DNA from: Planctomycetota bacterium
Lineage (GTDB): Bacteria > Planctomycetota > Phycisphaerae > WQYP01
DNA: 13,393 nt
Direction of reading: 5' to 3'
Assembly (NCBI GenBank): GCA_021799715.1
Contig: JAJYZY010000066.1
Coordinates: 1 to 13,393 of the forward strand
The translations under genes were made by a program, and so were the position numbers. Positions within the stretch are counted from its first letter, which is position 1; every line of letters begins with the position of its first letter. Positions 1-7,614 of this stretch are shown piece after piece. The notes beneath the pieces are model-generated. The model was not told the DNA's origin. It saw nothing but the letters and a program-made list of their open reading frames with translations, and searched no databases.

Positions 1-48
1 CGCGAAGGGGATTGGCAATTTTGTGTTTTCTGTCATACTCTTACCCAT
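1..48 (-). CDS. Start of an unidentified gene running off the left edge (partial)
   Basis: Read on the minus strand, an ATG at 48-46 opens 16 codons without a stop (MGKSMTENTKLPIPFA) that continue past the window edge. An AGGAG ribosome-binding site lies at 62-58, nine bases upstream. A second in-frame ATG at codon 5 could be an alternative start, but it lacks an equally good site. Too little is visible to name a family. The gene is divergent from the xylan cluster and sits next to candidate operators, so a regulator or transporter for that cluster is possible, but this is inference from position only. Confidence 0.4.
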   Translation of the reverse strand, partial: MGKSMTENTKLPIPFA

Positions 49-120
49 GGTGGCGTACTCCTAAAAAAAGAACTTCAAAGACAACCTTTAGGTTACGCCG
101 CCTCTTTTATCCCGTCCACA

Positions 121-234
121 ACTTTTAGAGCGGTTCTCATAAATAATGTCGCATGTTTTAAGGTGAAAGGCAGTTCCACACGTAACAATATACGTCACGC
201 ATGCGACACGACTTTTAAGAACCGCTCTAATAGT
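121..234. repeat. Nested inverted repeat, candidate paired operator or small palindromic element
   Basis: Bases 121-137 and 218-234 are reverse complements at 16 of 17 positions, with a perfect 12-base core (126-137 with 218-229). A second pair, GTCGCATG at 148-155 and CATGCGAC at 200-207, has exactly the same centre of symmetry (177.5). The core box AGARCSGYTCT is itself partly palindromic, and each copy is preceded by ACTTTTA. This could be two sites for one dimeric regulator about 90 bases apart, a miniature palindromic element, or the remnant of one. No other copy was noticed in the window. Confidence 0.5.
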
Positions 235-1086
235 ATCTCAGAGTGGCATATCGAGCATCAACCGGCCGACCAGTGCGTGGCCGCCGCGGGGACGGGCGCA
301 GATCAAACCGCATGCGGACTCATTGGACGTACTGTGGCTGACCGATGCCGCACGATGATGTACATCAAAAAACTTGCATTGCCATTGCGCCTTGAAGTAC
401 TTTCAATTAATCGGAATATCGTGCACTGCCGACTTGGATTTGGATAAACAAAAGTATCCCGCGCAAAGCCCCGAAGAACACACAAATAATAAGATTCGGG
501 GCGAGATCGCCCGGCAAATTCGCTGCGCAATGATGCGCGCCGGGCGGCGAACAATGCAAGTTCCGGCTCGCCATCGGCAGGTGCCATTATTCGTTTACTG
601 CATCTCGTCTTACGTACGTCCCCGCCGCGCGGCCGTTTACCTCACTGCCAAAGCCCTCTGCATGCTCCCCTGATGGACGGATCTGCTTCCAGAATCAAAT
701 TAAATTGCTTCAGAAAACGGCTACAGGTTGGCAGAAAAAGCTCTTGTATTGCTTCGAGATAAAACACATACTTCACTTAGACACCTTTGGTTAGATGTCT
801 CTACCCCCATCGGCGGAAAAATGTGATGCGCGGTTGGCGTTCAATGCCAGGTGGAGGTTGCGGAAGAAGTTAAGATTGATCGCGGAGAAGCAAACTTTGG
901 CACTGTAGATAACGTGGTGCCTATCGGATTTATGAGGACGTTTAAGACTTTTATACCGGTGCGTGATTTCGCCCGCGCGGGTGAGTGTGCCAGTATCAAT
1001 GAATTTTGTTCGGGAGAAAAGCCGATGATAAAGAATCTAGACTATGTCGGGAAGAGTGGAGCGATAGTACCGTCGGGTTATGTTAT

Positions 1087-1092
1087 AAGGAG
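1087..1092 (+). promoter_or_regulatory. Ribosome-binding site that fixes the pseudopilin start
   Basis: AAGGAG lies seven bases before the ATG at 1100. This start gives a five-residue prepilin leader, whereas the longer open frame from a GTG at 851 would bury the prepilin-peptidase site 88 residues inside the protein. Confidence 0.8.
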
Positions 1093-1099
1093 TAGTTTT

Positions 1100-2068
1100 A
1101 TGAGACGTCGTGGTTTTACACTAATTGAACTATTGGTTGTGATCTCCATCATAGCGGTGTTGATCGCACTGTTGTTGCCGGCTTTGGCCAGGGCACGGCA
1201 GCAAGCCCTGACCGTCAGCTGCTCGGCGAATCTGCGTTCAATCGGTCAAACACTTTACGAATACGCAAGTACGTATGAGAACAGCATTCCATTTGATGTG
1301 GAGATCAACAACAGTCTCTGGGGCGGACAGCCGTATTGGCCGCCGTTTAACGTTGGTTGGGCTACAGAGTTGTATAGTTTCAGCTCCGGCCATCCAGAGG
1401 TTGACTTTGCCGACCCTTCACAATTCTATGGTCCTGAACAGGAATCTCCGGCGATATACTCCTGGGCGGCCAGCTTTGCAAAGGTGTATATGTGCCCGGT
1501 CTCACGGCCTGAAGCAAATACCCTTGGCTGGTACCCGAATTTCTCCACAAGCTATGCCTGCAATCCCAATTATTTTTTCTACGATGGGATGCAAAAGGGT
1601 GTGCTTACAAATACGAATTTCAAATTGTCGAATGTCCAATCGCCCACGCAACGGGTAGCTATTGGGGATGCAACGCAAAATCCATGGGATACAGTTGGAT
1701 GGTCCAATGCGCAGTTTAATTGGTGGCAGACTTGGGGTAACGCATGGTCGCCGGTTCAGGGCGACTACAACGACCTCAACTTCATGATTCCCCCGGAGGG
1801 CTTGTTTACCGGTGGGGATTGCCAGGATGATTTCAATACTTCAGCCCCTGTCGCTTGGGAATGCGGTTTGCGGTATCGCCATGGCCAGACTTCGGGAGAG
1901 TTGGGCGTCGCAAATGCCCTGTTCTTTGATGGTCATGTGGCGACCATTTCGCCGAACAACAATGCTTCCGGTGTTGGCCCGAGTCCGGCTACCGAGGGTA
2001 ACAGCGGCCTGCGAATACTCAATGTGATTAATCCGGAGATTGGTAACGGAGGCTATCCATTGCAGTGA
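1100..2068 (+). CDS. Type II secretion-like pseudopilin, H-X9-DG/DUF1559-type
   Basis: This 322-residue protein begins with a class III prepilin leader, MRRRG, followed by FTLIE and a long hydrophobic helix (residues 6-30). Prepilin peptidase should cut after Gly5, and the +5 Glu (E10) is present. The segment [10 protein letters not shown] (41-50) is typical of the large planctomycete/verrucomicrobial family of prepilin-type proteins with an H-X9-DG C-terminus. Here the motif is stretched: H261 is followed by 15 residues before DG (277-278) and a conserved His-Val. The globular part is rich in aromatics, with 12 Trp, and has five Cys. The protein is likely displayed in a pseudopilus or at the cell surface. 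Its position directly before secreted xylan enzymes suggests a role in polymer binding or enzyme export, which is inference. It does not resemble a major type IV pilin. Confidence 0.88.
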   Translation: MRRRGFTLIELLVVISIIAVLIALLLPALARARQQALTVSCSANLRSIGQTLYEYASTYENSIPFDVEINNSLWGGQPYWPPFNVGWATELYSFSSGHPEVDFADPSQFYGPEQESPAIYSWAASFAKVYMCPVSRPEANTLGWYPNFSTSYACNPNYFFYDGMQKGVLTNTNFKLSNVQSPTQRVAIGDATQNPWDTVGWSNAQFNWWQTWGNAWSPVQGDYNDLNFMIPPEGLFTGGDCQDDFNTSAPVAWECGLRYRHGQTSGELGVANALFFDGHVATISPNNNASGVGPSPATEGNSGLRILNVINPEIGNGGYPLQ

Positions 2069-2149
2069 CGCTCCGTGCGAAGACGGGCTGCAATGGCGCA
2101 ACGTGAATGGCGCTGTGATCACGGTGTGAACGTAAAAAAAGGATCTCAA

Positions 2150-2179
2150 TTTCCGCCGCGGCTGGGGCCGCGGCGGAAA
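2150..2179 (+). other. Strong GC hairpin in the pseudopilin-GH39 gap
   Basis: Bases 2150-2161 and 2168-2179 form a perfect 12-bp stem (TTTCCGCCGCGG with its complement) closing a six-base loop, CTGGGG. It ends seven bases before the weak GGGTGG ribosome-binding site of GH39. No U-run follows at once on either strand, so it is not a classic intrinsic terminator. It may stabilise or process the upstream transcript, or affect access to the GH39 start. Confidence 0.7.
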
Positions 2180-2197
2180 ATTTGCGGGTGGTTTTTA

Positions 2198-3790
2198 ATG
2201 AAACGATGTTCCAAGCTTGCCCAAGTGGCCTTGGCCACCTTGGGCTTTTTTTTGCCATTTTTTCCCGTGAAGGCGTTCGCGTTACCCGCGAACACTGGAT
2301 CGGTGCGGGCAATCAATCTCGATTTTAATCAAACGGGGGCACGCTTTTTTTCTCCCGGATCTGTTTGTATTGGGGGTGAACATGCTGCGTTGGAATTTAA
2401 TAGTGAGTCACTAAGGCAATTGGCCATTGCCCATCGTGCGTGTGGATTTCAATTCATTCGATTTCATGGCGTGCTTAACCCGGATATGCATATTGCGGTG
2501 CGAAGCCCCACCGGAAAAATTGAATACCATTGGCAGCGCATTGACCGTCTGTATGCTGATCTGCTTCGTGCCGGTGTCAAGCCGATAGTCGAATTGAGCT
2601 TCATGCCACGGGCCTTGGCATCCGGCAAGCAAACGGTCTTCTTCTACAGGGGTAATATTACGCCGCCGCGTTCCATGACCCAATGGTCCAACTTTATCGC
2701 CGCATTGGTTCGGCATTTGGAGCGTCGGTTCGGTGTCCCTCAAGTGCGCAGTTGGTATTTTGAAGTCTGGAATGAACCCAACTATTCGGCCTTCTTCACT
2801 GGTAAGTATAAAAATTACCTTGCGCTATATGCCGCAACAGCGAGAGCTGTTAAATCGGTTGATCCCCGCTTGCGCGTCGGTGGGCCGGCGACCTCCGGCC
2901 TGGGTTGGATAAGTCAATTTATCCATGATTGTTTCCAGCGGCATATCCCATTGGACTTTATTTCCAGTCATACGTACGGATGCGGCCCGCACCAATGGGG
3001 TTCGGGGCAGAAAGGATTGCGGGTCGGCGGTAATCCGGAATCTATCGCAAACGGTATTCGAGGCGTGATGTCACAAATTCGCAATTCACCAATGCCTCGC
3101 CTTCCTCTGCTAATCACTGAGTGGGGGCCTTCTTATTCAAGTCGAGATCCGGTTCATGATACGTATTTTCAGGCGGTTTATCTGCTTGAAAATCTTAAAC
3201 AAGTCGGCCCGTTTCCGGCAATGATGTCCTACTGGGCGTTATCCGATATTTTTGATGAAGACGGTCCGCAAACCAACGCCTTTGAGGGTGGATTTGGGCT
3301 GTTTAACCCACAGGGAATCGAAAAGCCATCCTTTTTTGCCCTCAAATATCTACATCAATTGCGTGGACGGGAACTTCACGACACCGACGGACAATCGTGG
3401 GCCACGCGTTGGCACGGCGGGGTAACATGCCTGGCGTGGGACTATCGTTGGCCTCATCAGACGGCACGGGACAGTGTATACTTCAGACAAGTGCATCCCA
3501 GCCACCCCGCTCGCTCCATATTGCTGCGCGTCAATCACTTGCACCCCGGACGGTATCGGCTGCAAATTTTCATGGAAGGATACCGTCATAACGACGCGTA
3601 CACGACTTACCAGAGTATGGGCTATCCGAACAAGCTTAACGACGACCAGTTAGCCCGTTTGCGATCCGTTACTCGCGATCGGCCGGTTGTCAACGTTGGT
3701 ATTACGGTTGGTGCACCCGGCGTCTTTGCGAAAACCATCAAAATGGCGACAAACCGGATTGTTTTAGTGGAACTTCGGCCACGTCAGTAG
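2198..3790 (+). CDS. GH39 beta-xylosidase, secreted
   Basis: This 530-residue glycoside hydrolase family 39 enzyme should release xylose from the non-reducing ends of xylo-oligosaccharides. The ATG at 2198 gives a clean Sec signal peptide: KR at 2-3, a hydrophobic core at about 7-24, and cleavage after AFA (28). The open frame extends upstream, but those residues are not signal-like. Family landmarks are FIRFHG (86-91), the VELSFMP and FFYRGNITPP segments (131-157), the acid/base Glu193 in WNEPN and the nucleophile Glu308 in ITEWG, followed by a YWALSDIF segment and a GGFGLFN...KPSFFAL segment. The C-terminal beta-sandwich part appears complete. Its ribosome-binding site is weak (GGGTGG, 2186-2191), and an intrinsic-terminator-like hairpin lies within its signal-peptide codons. 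It probably acts with the downstream GH10 xylanase. Xylosidase is the best guess; GH39 also includes alpha-L-iduronidases, but the context argues for xylan. Confidence 0.92.
   Translation: MKRCSKLAQVALATLGFFLPFFPVKAFALPANTGSVRAINLDFNQTGARFFSPGSVCIGGEHAALEFNSESLRQLAIAHRACGFQFIRFHGVLNPDMHIAVRSPTGKIEYHWQRIDRLYADLLRAGVKPIVELSFMPRALASGKQTVFFYRGNITPPRSMTQWSNFIAALVRHLERRFGVPQVRSWYFEVWNEPNYSAFFTGKYKNYLALYAATARAVKSVDPRLRVGGPATSGLGWISQFIHDCFQRHIPLDFISSHTYGCGPHQWGSGQKGLRVGGNPESIANGIRGVMSQIRNSPMPRLPLLITEWGPSYSSRDPVHDTYFQAVYLLENLKQVGPFPAMMSYWALSDIFDEDGPQTNAFEGGFGLFNPQGIEKPSFFALKYLHQLRGRELHDTDGQSWATRWHGGVTCLAWDYRWPHQTARDSVYFRQVHPSHPARSILLRVNHLHPGRYRLQIFMEGYRHNDAYTTYQSMGYPNKLNDDQLARLRSVTRDRPVVNVGITVGAPGVFAKTIKMATNRIVLVELRPRQ
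2219..2253 (+). terminator. Intrinsic-terminator-like hairpin inside the GH39 signal-peptide codons
   Basis: GCCCAAGTGGCC (2219-2230) pairs with GGCCACCTTGGGC (2233-2245), giving 12 base pairs with one bulged C. The stem is followed directly by eight T (2246-2253) and, after GCCA, six more. This has the full shape of a Rho-independent terminator, yet it encodes residues 8-19 of GH39. It may end transcripts from the pseudopilin gene when GH39 is not being translated, or it may be a chance product of Ala/Leu/Gly/Phe codons in a signal peptide. Confidence 0.6.
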
Positions 3791-3859
3791 CACCGTCTGT
3801 ATCGGGTGCGGTGGTAAATCGTGGCTCTATGCTTTAATCTCCGCGACTCTCGGAAGCGA

Positions 3860-3897
3860 GCCTCGCCCGATCCGAGGCAAGTTGAATCGGATTTTTT
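3860..3897 (+). promoter_or_regulatory. Mutually exclusive stems before GH10: candidate attenuator
   Basis: ATCCGA (3870-3875) pairs with TCGGAT (3887-3892), and six T (3892-3897) follow, as in an intrinsic terminator. The 5' arm overlaps the 3' arm of another stem, GCCTCG (3860-3865) with CGAGGC (3873-3878), so both cannot form together. This is the layout of a terminator/antiterminator pair between GH39 and GH10. The terminator stem is short (6-7 bp, 11-base loop), so it may be a weak terminator only. A small GCACC/GGTGC hairpin also lies at the GH39 stop (3790-3809). Confidence 0.42.
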
Positions 3898-3928
3898 ACA
3901 TCTGTACTGACTTCTTGAAATGTGTTGA

Positions 3929-3934
3929 TTGGAG
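3929..3934 (+). promoter_or_regulatory. Ribosome-binding site that selects the GTG start of GH10
   Basis: TTGGAG lies six bases upstream of GTG 3941. Starting at the TTG of 3929 itself would leave no site in front and would add four residues before the basic signal-peptide start, so GTG 3941 is preferred. Confidence 0.65.
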
Positions 3935-3940
3935 TTCAGC

Positions 3941-4900
3941 GTGATTAAACGTCACAAATATCTGCGGGCATCCGCTTATTGCATCGTTTGGGCCGGAATG
4001 CTGATTTGCGCTGGTGCCGCATCCGCTTCTGCGGGGCGATTGAATTACGGCCATCGTTTTGTCGGCACCACCTGGAGCGGGTTTGATTCGCCTTTATTTG
4101 GCACCGTATTTACACAGATCACTCCGGAAAACGCGGGCAAATGGGGATCCGTGGAGCCGCGCAGGGGAAAATTTTATTGGGGGGCGTTGAATGCCATGTA
4201 CCGTCTGGCGGCACGGAAGCATTTGCTGGTAAAACAGCACAACATGATCTGGGGCGAACAGCAGCCGCGATGGGTGAACGTGCATAATGCCGCGGCAGCG
4301 GTGCGGGCGTGGTACGCGGCCTATGCAGCACATTACAACGGCAAATTTCAATTTATTGATGTTGTCAATGAACCGTTGCACCATCCACCGGCGTATAAGA
4401 AGGGTTTACCCGGCGGTAACACAAAATGGGGCTGGGTGATCTGGGCGTATCAATTGGCGCGGAAGGATTTTCCTCATGCGAAATTGCTGATCAATGATTA
4501 CAACATTCTGGGCTATCCAAAGGAGACAGTTAAATATATCCATTTGATCAGATTATTACAGGCGCGACACTTGATTGATGGCATCGGCTGCCAGGCGCAT
4601 GGATTGGAGCATATCAAGGCGTCGGTGATCCGGTATGATCTGCGTAAACTCAATTCCCTTGAAATTCCGATTTATATCAGCGAATATGATCTGAATTGGA
4701 AAAGCGATCGGAAGCAATTGCGGCAAATGAAAACTCAATTCCCGATATTCTGGAATGATCCGCGGGTGCGCGGCGTAACTTTCTGGGATTTCAAGCAGGG
4801 GCATACGTGGTTGCCAAATACCTATTTAATTCGCCGTAATGGCACGCCGCGACCGGCTTTCGTGTGGCTGCGGAATTTCCTGCGGAACCGTGGCCGCTGA
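3941..4900 (+). CDS. GH10 endo-1,4-beta-xylanase, secreted
   Basis: A compact 319-residue family 10 xylanase that should cleave the xylan backbone outside the cytoplasm. The N-terminus MIKRHKYLR plus a hydrophobic stretch (12-27) ending in SASA (28-31) is a Sec signal peptide; there is no good lipobox. Landmarks are ITPENAGKW (60-68), KQHNMIWGEQQP (98-109), the acid/base Glu144 in DVVNEPL, LLINDYNI (182-189), GIGCQAHG (214-221), the nucleophile Glu248 in YISEYDL, and FWDFKQGHTWL (281-291). The usual VWH of GH10 is IWG here, followed by QQP, which fits a known WGxQQP-type subgroup rather than loss of function. There is no carbohydrate-binding module. The gene is followed after 50 bases by GH115 and probably shares its transcript. 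It starts with GTG. Confidence 0.94.
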   Translation: MIKRHKYLRASAYCIVWAGMLICAGAASASAGRLNYGHRFVGTTWSGFDSPLFGTVFTQITPENAGKWGSVEPRRGKFYWGALNAMYRLAARKHLLVKQHNMIWGEQQPRWVNVHNAAAAVRAWYAAYAAHYNGKFQFIDVVNEPLHHPPAYKKGLPGGNTKWGWVIWAYQLARKDFPHAKLLINDYNILGYPKETVKYIHLIRLLQARHLIDGIGCQAHGLEHIKASVIRYDLRKLNSLEIPIYISEYDLNWKSDRKQLRQMKTQFPIFWNDPRVRGVTFWDFKQGHTWLPNTYLIRRNGTPRPAFVWLRNFLRNRGR

Positions 4901-4910
4901 AGCGAGCAAT

Positions 4911-4931
4911 CTGTAACCTGTAACCTGTAAC
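4911..4931 (+). repeat. Three tandem copies of CTGTAAC before GH115
   Basis: The heptamer CTGTAAC is repeated three times without interruption between the GH10 stop (4900) and the GH115 ribosome-binding site (AGAGGAG, 4936-4942). Copy-number change by slippage would alter the gap length but no protein. It may be chance, a slippage product or a protein- or RNA-binding site. Confidence 0.75.
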
Positions 4932-4950
4932 CCATAGAGGAGCATGGCAC

Positions 4951-7503
4951 ATGGATAGGCGGCGATTTCTCGAGGCAAGCGGGCTGGCAGCGACTGGTAC
5001 GTTGCTGGCCAAGGGCCGCGCCGCGAAGTCCGCCGAATCAAGTCATTCTGCGGCGAGTTGCCGGGTAATTTACCGTTGGCCCGCTGGTGCCGGTGATATT
5101 CTGCTGGCCGGACCGACGGGCACGGCAACGATTCTCCTCGACCAGCAGGATCATAAGGTCGTGCACATTGCTGCACGGATGCTGGCGGATGATTTACACC
5201 GCATAACCGGACATAACCTCAAAGTTGTTACACGCGTGAAGCATATTGCCACGGCCATTATCATCGGTACGCTGGGCCAGAGCCGATGGGTGGATCAGTT
5301 GGCCGCGGGCGGTAAAATTGATATCCATCCGATTAAAGGGAAATGGGAGGCCTGCTCGTGGCAAGTTGTGCAGAGGCCTTTGCCTGGTATTGACCAGGCG
5401 CTGGTCATTGCCGGCAGTGATCGGCGCGGCACCGCGTATGGCGTGATGGATTTATGTCAACAAGCCGGCGTTTCACCTTGGCATTGGTGGGCGGATGTGC
5501 CGGTAAAAAAAGCGGCAGCGGTGGCGGTAACGGCAGGTTCGCGCCACGGTGGTGAGCCGGGAGTGAAATACCGTGGAATCTTTATCAACGATGAAGACTG
5601 GGGATTTGAGCCATGGGCCGCGAAAACATTTGACCCTGAATTGGGCAATGTGGGACCGAAAACATATCAGAAAGTCTTTGACTTGATGCTGCGGTTGAAG
5701 CTCAATTATCTGTGGCCCGCCATGCACAATTGTTCAACCCCGTTCGCGGCCATTCCGGAGAATTCGGTTCTCGCCAACGACTATGCCATTGTGATGGGCT
5801 CGTCCCATGTTGAGCCTATGCTGGCCAATCCGGTTTCATTTCTCAACGGTAAAAATGCGCGGAAAAACGGCCCATGGAATTTTGTCACCAACAGCAAAAA
5901 CATTCTGAAATTCTGGACCAATTCCGTCGAGACTCGGGGCAAATACGAGGCAATATGGACTATCGGGATGCGCGGGCCTTATGACAGCCCGCTGGAGGGC
6001 GTCCATACGCTGTCGCAGGAGAGACCTCTGGTAGAGAAAATTTTCGCAATACAGCGGGCGCTGCTGAAGCGATATGTCACCCGGCGCTGGGGAGCCGTTG
6101 CGCAGTGTTATGTGCCGTATAAAGAAGCTCTGTTGGTCTACAACTCCGGCTTGAAGGTGCCCGGCGATGTAACAATTATCTGGCCGGATAATAATTTCGG
6201 CTACATTCGGCAGTTCAGCGATATGCGGCAAAGGCAGCGGCCCGGTGGGGCGGGTGTGTATTATCACATCGAATATCTTGGCGCTCCGCACTCTTACTGC
6301 TGGCTTAACACACGGGCACCGGCACTGATGTACGAGGAACTCAAAAAGGCATGGGATAATGATTCAAAAGCGGTATGGGTCATTAACGTTGGCGGAATAA
6401 AACCGCGGGAAATAGGAATGGATTTTGCCGCGCGCCTGGCGTGGAATCCGAGTGGTTTTGGTACCGACGCGCAGGGTCAGTTCTTGCGCGCGTTTGCTGC
6501 GCAGGTGTGCGGTGCGGAACATGCCAATGCCATTGCTGATATGTTGCGGGAATATTACCGCCTTGGGCAAAGGCGCATACCTGAATCTATGAATCGTCTC
6601 TGGGCGGCGAAATTACCGATGGTGGAAGTGGAAAAGCTCCTCATGGCTTATCATGATCTGATCAAAGCCCAGGATCGGTTATCCGAACAAGTCCCGGAAA
6701 ATAGTCGCTCCGCGTTCTTTGAGCTGTTTGCATATCCCGCCCAAATGCTGGCTGCCACCGGACTGGTGTTTTTATATGACCGCCTGGCTCATACGGACCA
6801 CGCGAACCGGGCGCAGCATGAAAAAGCGGTAGCGCACTGGCGGCAATTCATTGAGCATCAGGTGGCATGGTACAATGGGAAGTTGGAGCATGGGAAGTGG
6901 CGCTATTACGCCACCATGGGCGGAACCACATGGAATGTCAACTGGGCGGCAGTGCAATGGCCATGGTTGCATAGCCAATCCGGTTTGCATCTACCCGCAC
7001 CTGAAGCCGCTGCTGTGTTGACGGTAAATGCGGATCATTTTCAAATCAATCGAGGCACGTCCACAGCCGCGTGGCGCAGAGTGGAAGGGTTGGGCTGGTC
7101 GGCGGGTGCCATGACATTGTGGCCGGCGATACCGCAAAATCAGTGGAATCCGGAAACGCAATTGGCCGAAGCTCCACGGATGGAATACCACATTACCGTG
7201 CCGGTGGAATGTAAACACGGGCAGGTGATTCTGCGGGTATTGCCAACGTATGAATTGTATCCCGGTATGCAATTGCGCATTGCCATGCGTTGGAACAATG
7301 GCTCGCCGCAGGTGAAGTCCGTGCCGTTTGCCTCCAGTGAAACGCGGGTGGTGGGCAACGCCATTCGTAGCGCCGGGGTGCTGGAAAACCATATTCCGCT
7401 GCACTTTGACGTTGGCGCTATTGCCCCGGGCGGGCACACGCTGGTGATCTATGCGGTTGATCCCGGAATTGTTCTGGATCAGATTGCCGTAACCGATGGA
7501 TAA
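4951..7503 (+). CDS. GH115 xylan alpha-1,2-glucuronidase, Tat-exported
   Basis: This 850-residue family 115 enzyme should remove glucuronic or 4-O-methylglucuronic acid side groups from xylan, including internal ones. The N-terminus has a Tat-type signal, RRRFL at 3-7 followed by a weakly hydrophobic stretch. Family landmarks are RGTAYGVMDL (159-168), SPWHWWADVP (175-184), YRGIFINDEDWG (207-218), LNYLWPAMHN (251-260), and a late INVGGIKPREIGMDF segment followed by AWNP. The C-terminal region ends in VIYAVDPGIVLDQIAV, as expected for the family's C-terminal domain, so the gene looks complete. The ATG at 4951 has AGAGGAG eight bases upstream; an out-of-frame ATG at 4944 lies too close to that site. 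The gene stands between GH10 and uxuA, which makes biochemical sense because its product feeds uronate catabolism. Confidence 0.94.
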   Translation: MDRRRFLEASGLAATGTLLAKGRAAKSAESSHSAASCRVIYRWPAGAGDILLAGPTGTATILLDQQDHKVVHIAARMLADDLHRITGHNLKVVTRVKHIATAIIIGTLGQSRWVDQLAAGGKIDIHPIKGKWEACSWQVVQRPLPGIDQALVIAGSDRRGTAYGVMDLCQQAGVSPWHWWADVPVKKAAAVAVTAGSRHGGEPGVKYRGIFINDEDWGFEPWAAKTFDPELGNVGPKTYQKVFDLMLRLKLNYLWPAMHNCSTPFAAIPENSVLANDYAIVMGSSHVEPMLANPVSFLNGKNARKNGPWNFVTNSKNILKFWTNSVETRGKYEAIWTIGMRGPYDSPLEGVHTLSQERPLVEKIFAIQRALLKRYVTRRWGAVAQCYVPYKEALLVYNSGLKVPGDVTIIWPDNNFGYIRQFSDMRQRQRPGGAGVYYHIEYLGAPHSYCWLNTRAPALMYEELKKAWDNDSKAVWVINVGGIKPREIGMDFAARLAWNPSGFGTDAQGQFLRAFAAQVCGAEHANAIADMLREYYRLGQRRIPESMNRLWAAKLPMVEVEKLLMAYHDLIKAQDRLSEQVPENSRSAFFELFAYPAQMLAATGLVFLYDRLAHTDHANRAQHEKAVAHWRQFIEHQVAWYNGKLEHGKWRYYATMGGTTWNVNWAAVQWPWLHSQSGLHLPAPEAAAVLTVNADHFQINRGTSTAAWRRVEGLGWSAGAMTLWPAIPQNQWNPETQLAEAPRMEYHITVPVECKHGQVILRVLPTYELYPGMQLRIAMRWNNGSPQVKSVPFASSETRVVGNAIRSAGVLENHIPLHFDVGAIAPGGHTLVIYAVDPGIVLDQIAVTDG

Positions 7504-7614
7504 GCCTTGGATATCCGGGCGTGGAGGAAAGCGGGAGATTGGTCGGCACGTGAACTGCGCCGGAAAAGAGTTGGAAGTTAACCGCGTAGGCCATGCGGTG
7601 AAGCTGGAGTATCC

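Larger units (their letters stand above)
49..1099. other. Long intergenic region without a convincing gene
   Basis: About 1 kb separates the left-edge gene from the pseudopilin. The open frames here are short, overlap on both strands, lack good ribosome-binding sites and give low-complexity or unfamiliar proteins, so I call none. Structures seen are a 12-base dyad (AACCTTTAGGTT, 83-94), the nested inverted repeat at 121-234, a GGGCGA/TCGCCC hairpin (499-512) and a GCGCA/TGCGC hairpin (525-538). The frame of the pseudopilin stays open back to about 851, but this is not part of the protein. Promoters for both flanking genes should be here; I see no clear -35/-10 pair. Confidence 0.6.

Noticed and set aside
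499..538. Two adjacent GC hairpins that might mark a small RNA
   Set aside because: Stems are only 5-6 bp, no promoter or terminator frames them, and no known RNA family is recognisable.
374..673. 99-codon open frame in the left intergenic region
   Set aside because: No ribosome-binding site, no recognisable motif, and overlapping frames of similar length on the other strand; chance is enough.
972..981. CCCGCGCGGG palindrome
   Set aside because: It has no loop for an RNA hairpin and no promoter nearby; ten GC bases can be chance.
851..1099. Open in-frame extension upstream of the pseudopilin
   Set aside because: Prepilin leaders are short and AAGGAG stands at the right distance before the ATG at 1100; the 83 extra residues resemble nothing and would mask the leader cleavage site.
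2115..2122. GTGATCAC, half like a CRP site
   Set aside because: The spacing and second half-site do not match TGTGA-N6-TCACA.
2075..2197. N-terminal extension of GH39 from an earlier start
   Set aside because: It would put 41 arginine-rich residues before a typical Sec signal peptide and would run through the 12-bp hairpin; the ATG at 2198 is more sensible.
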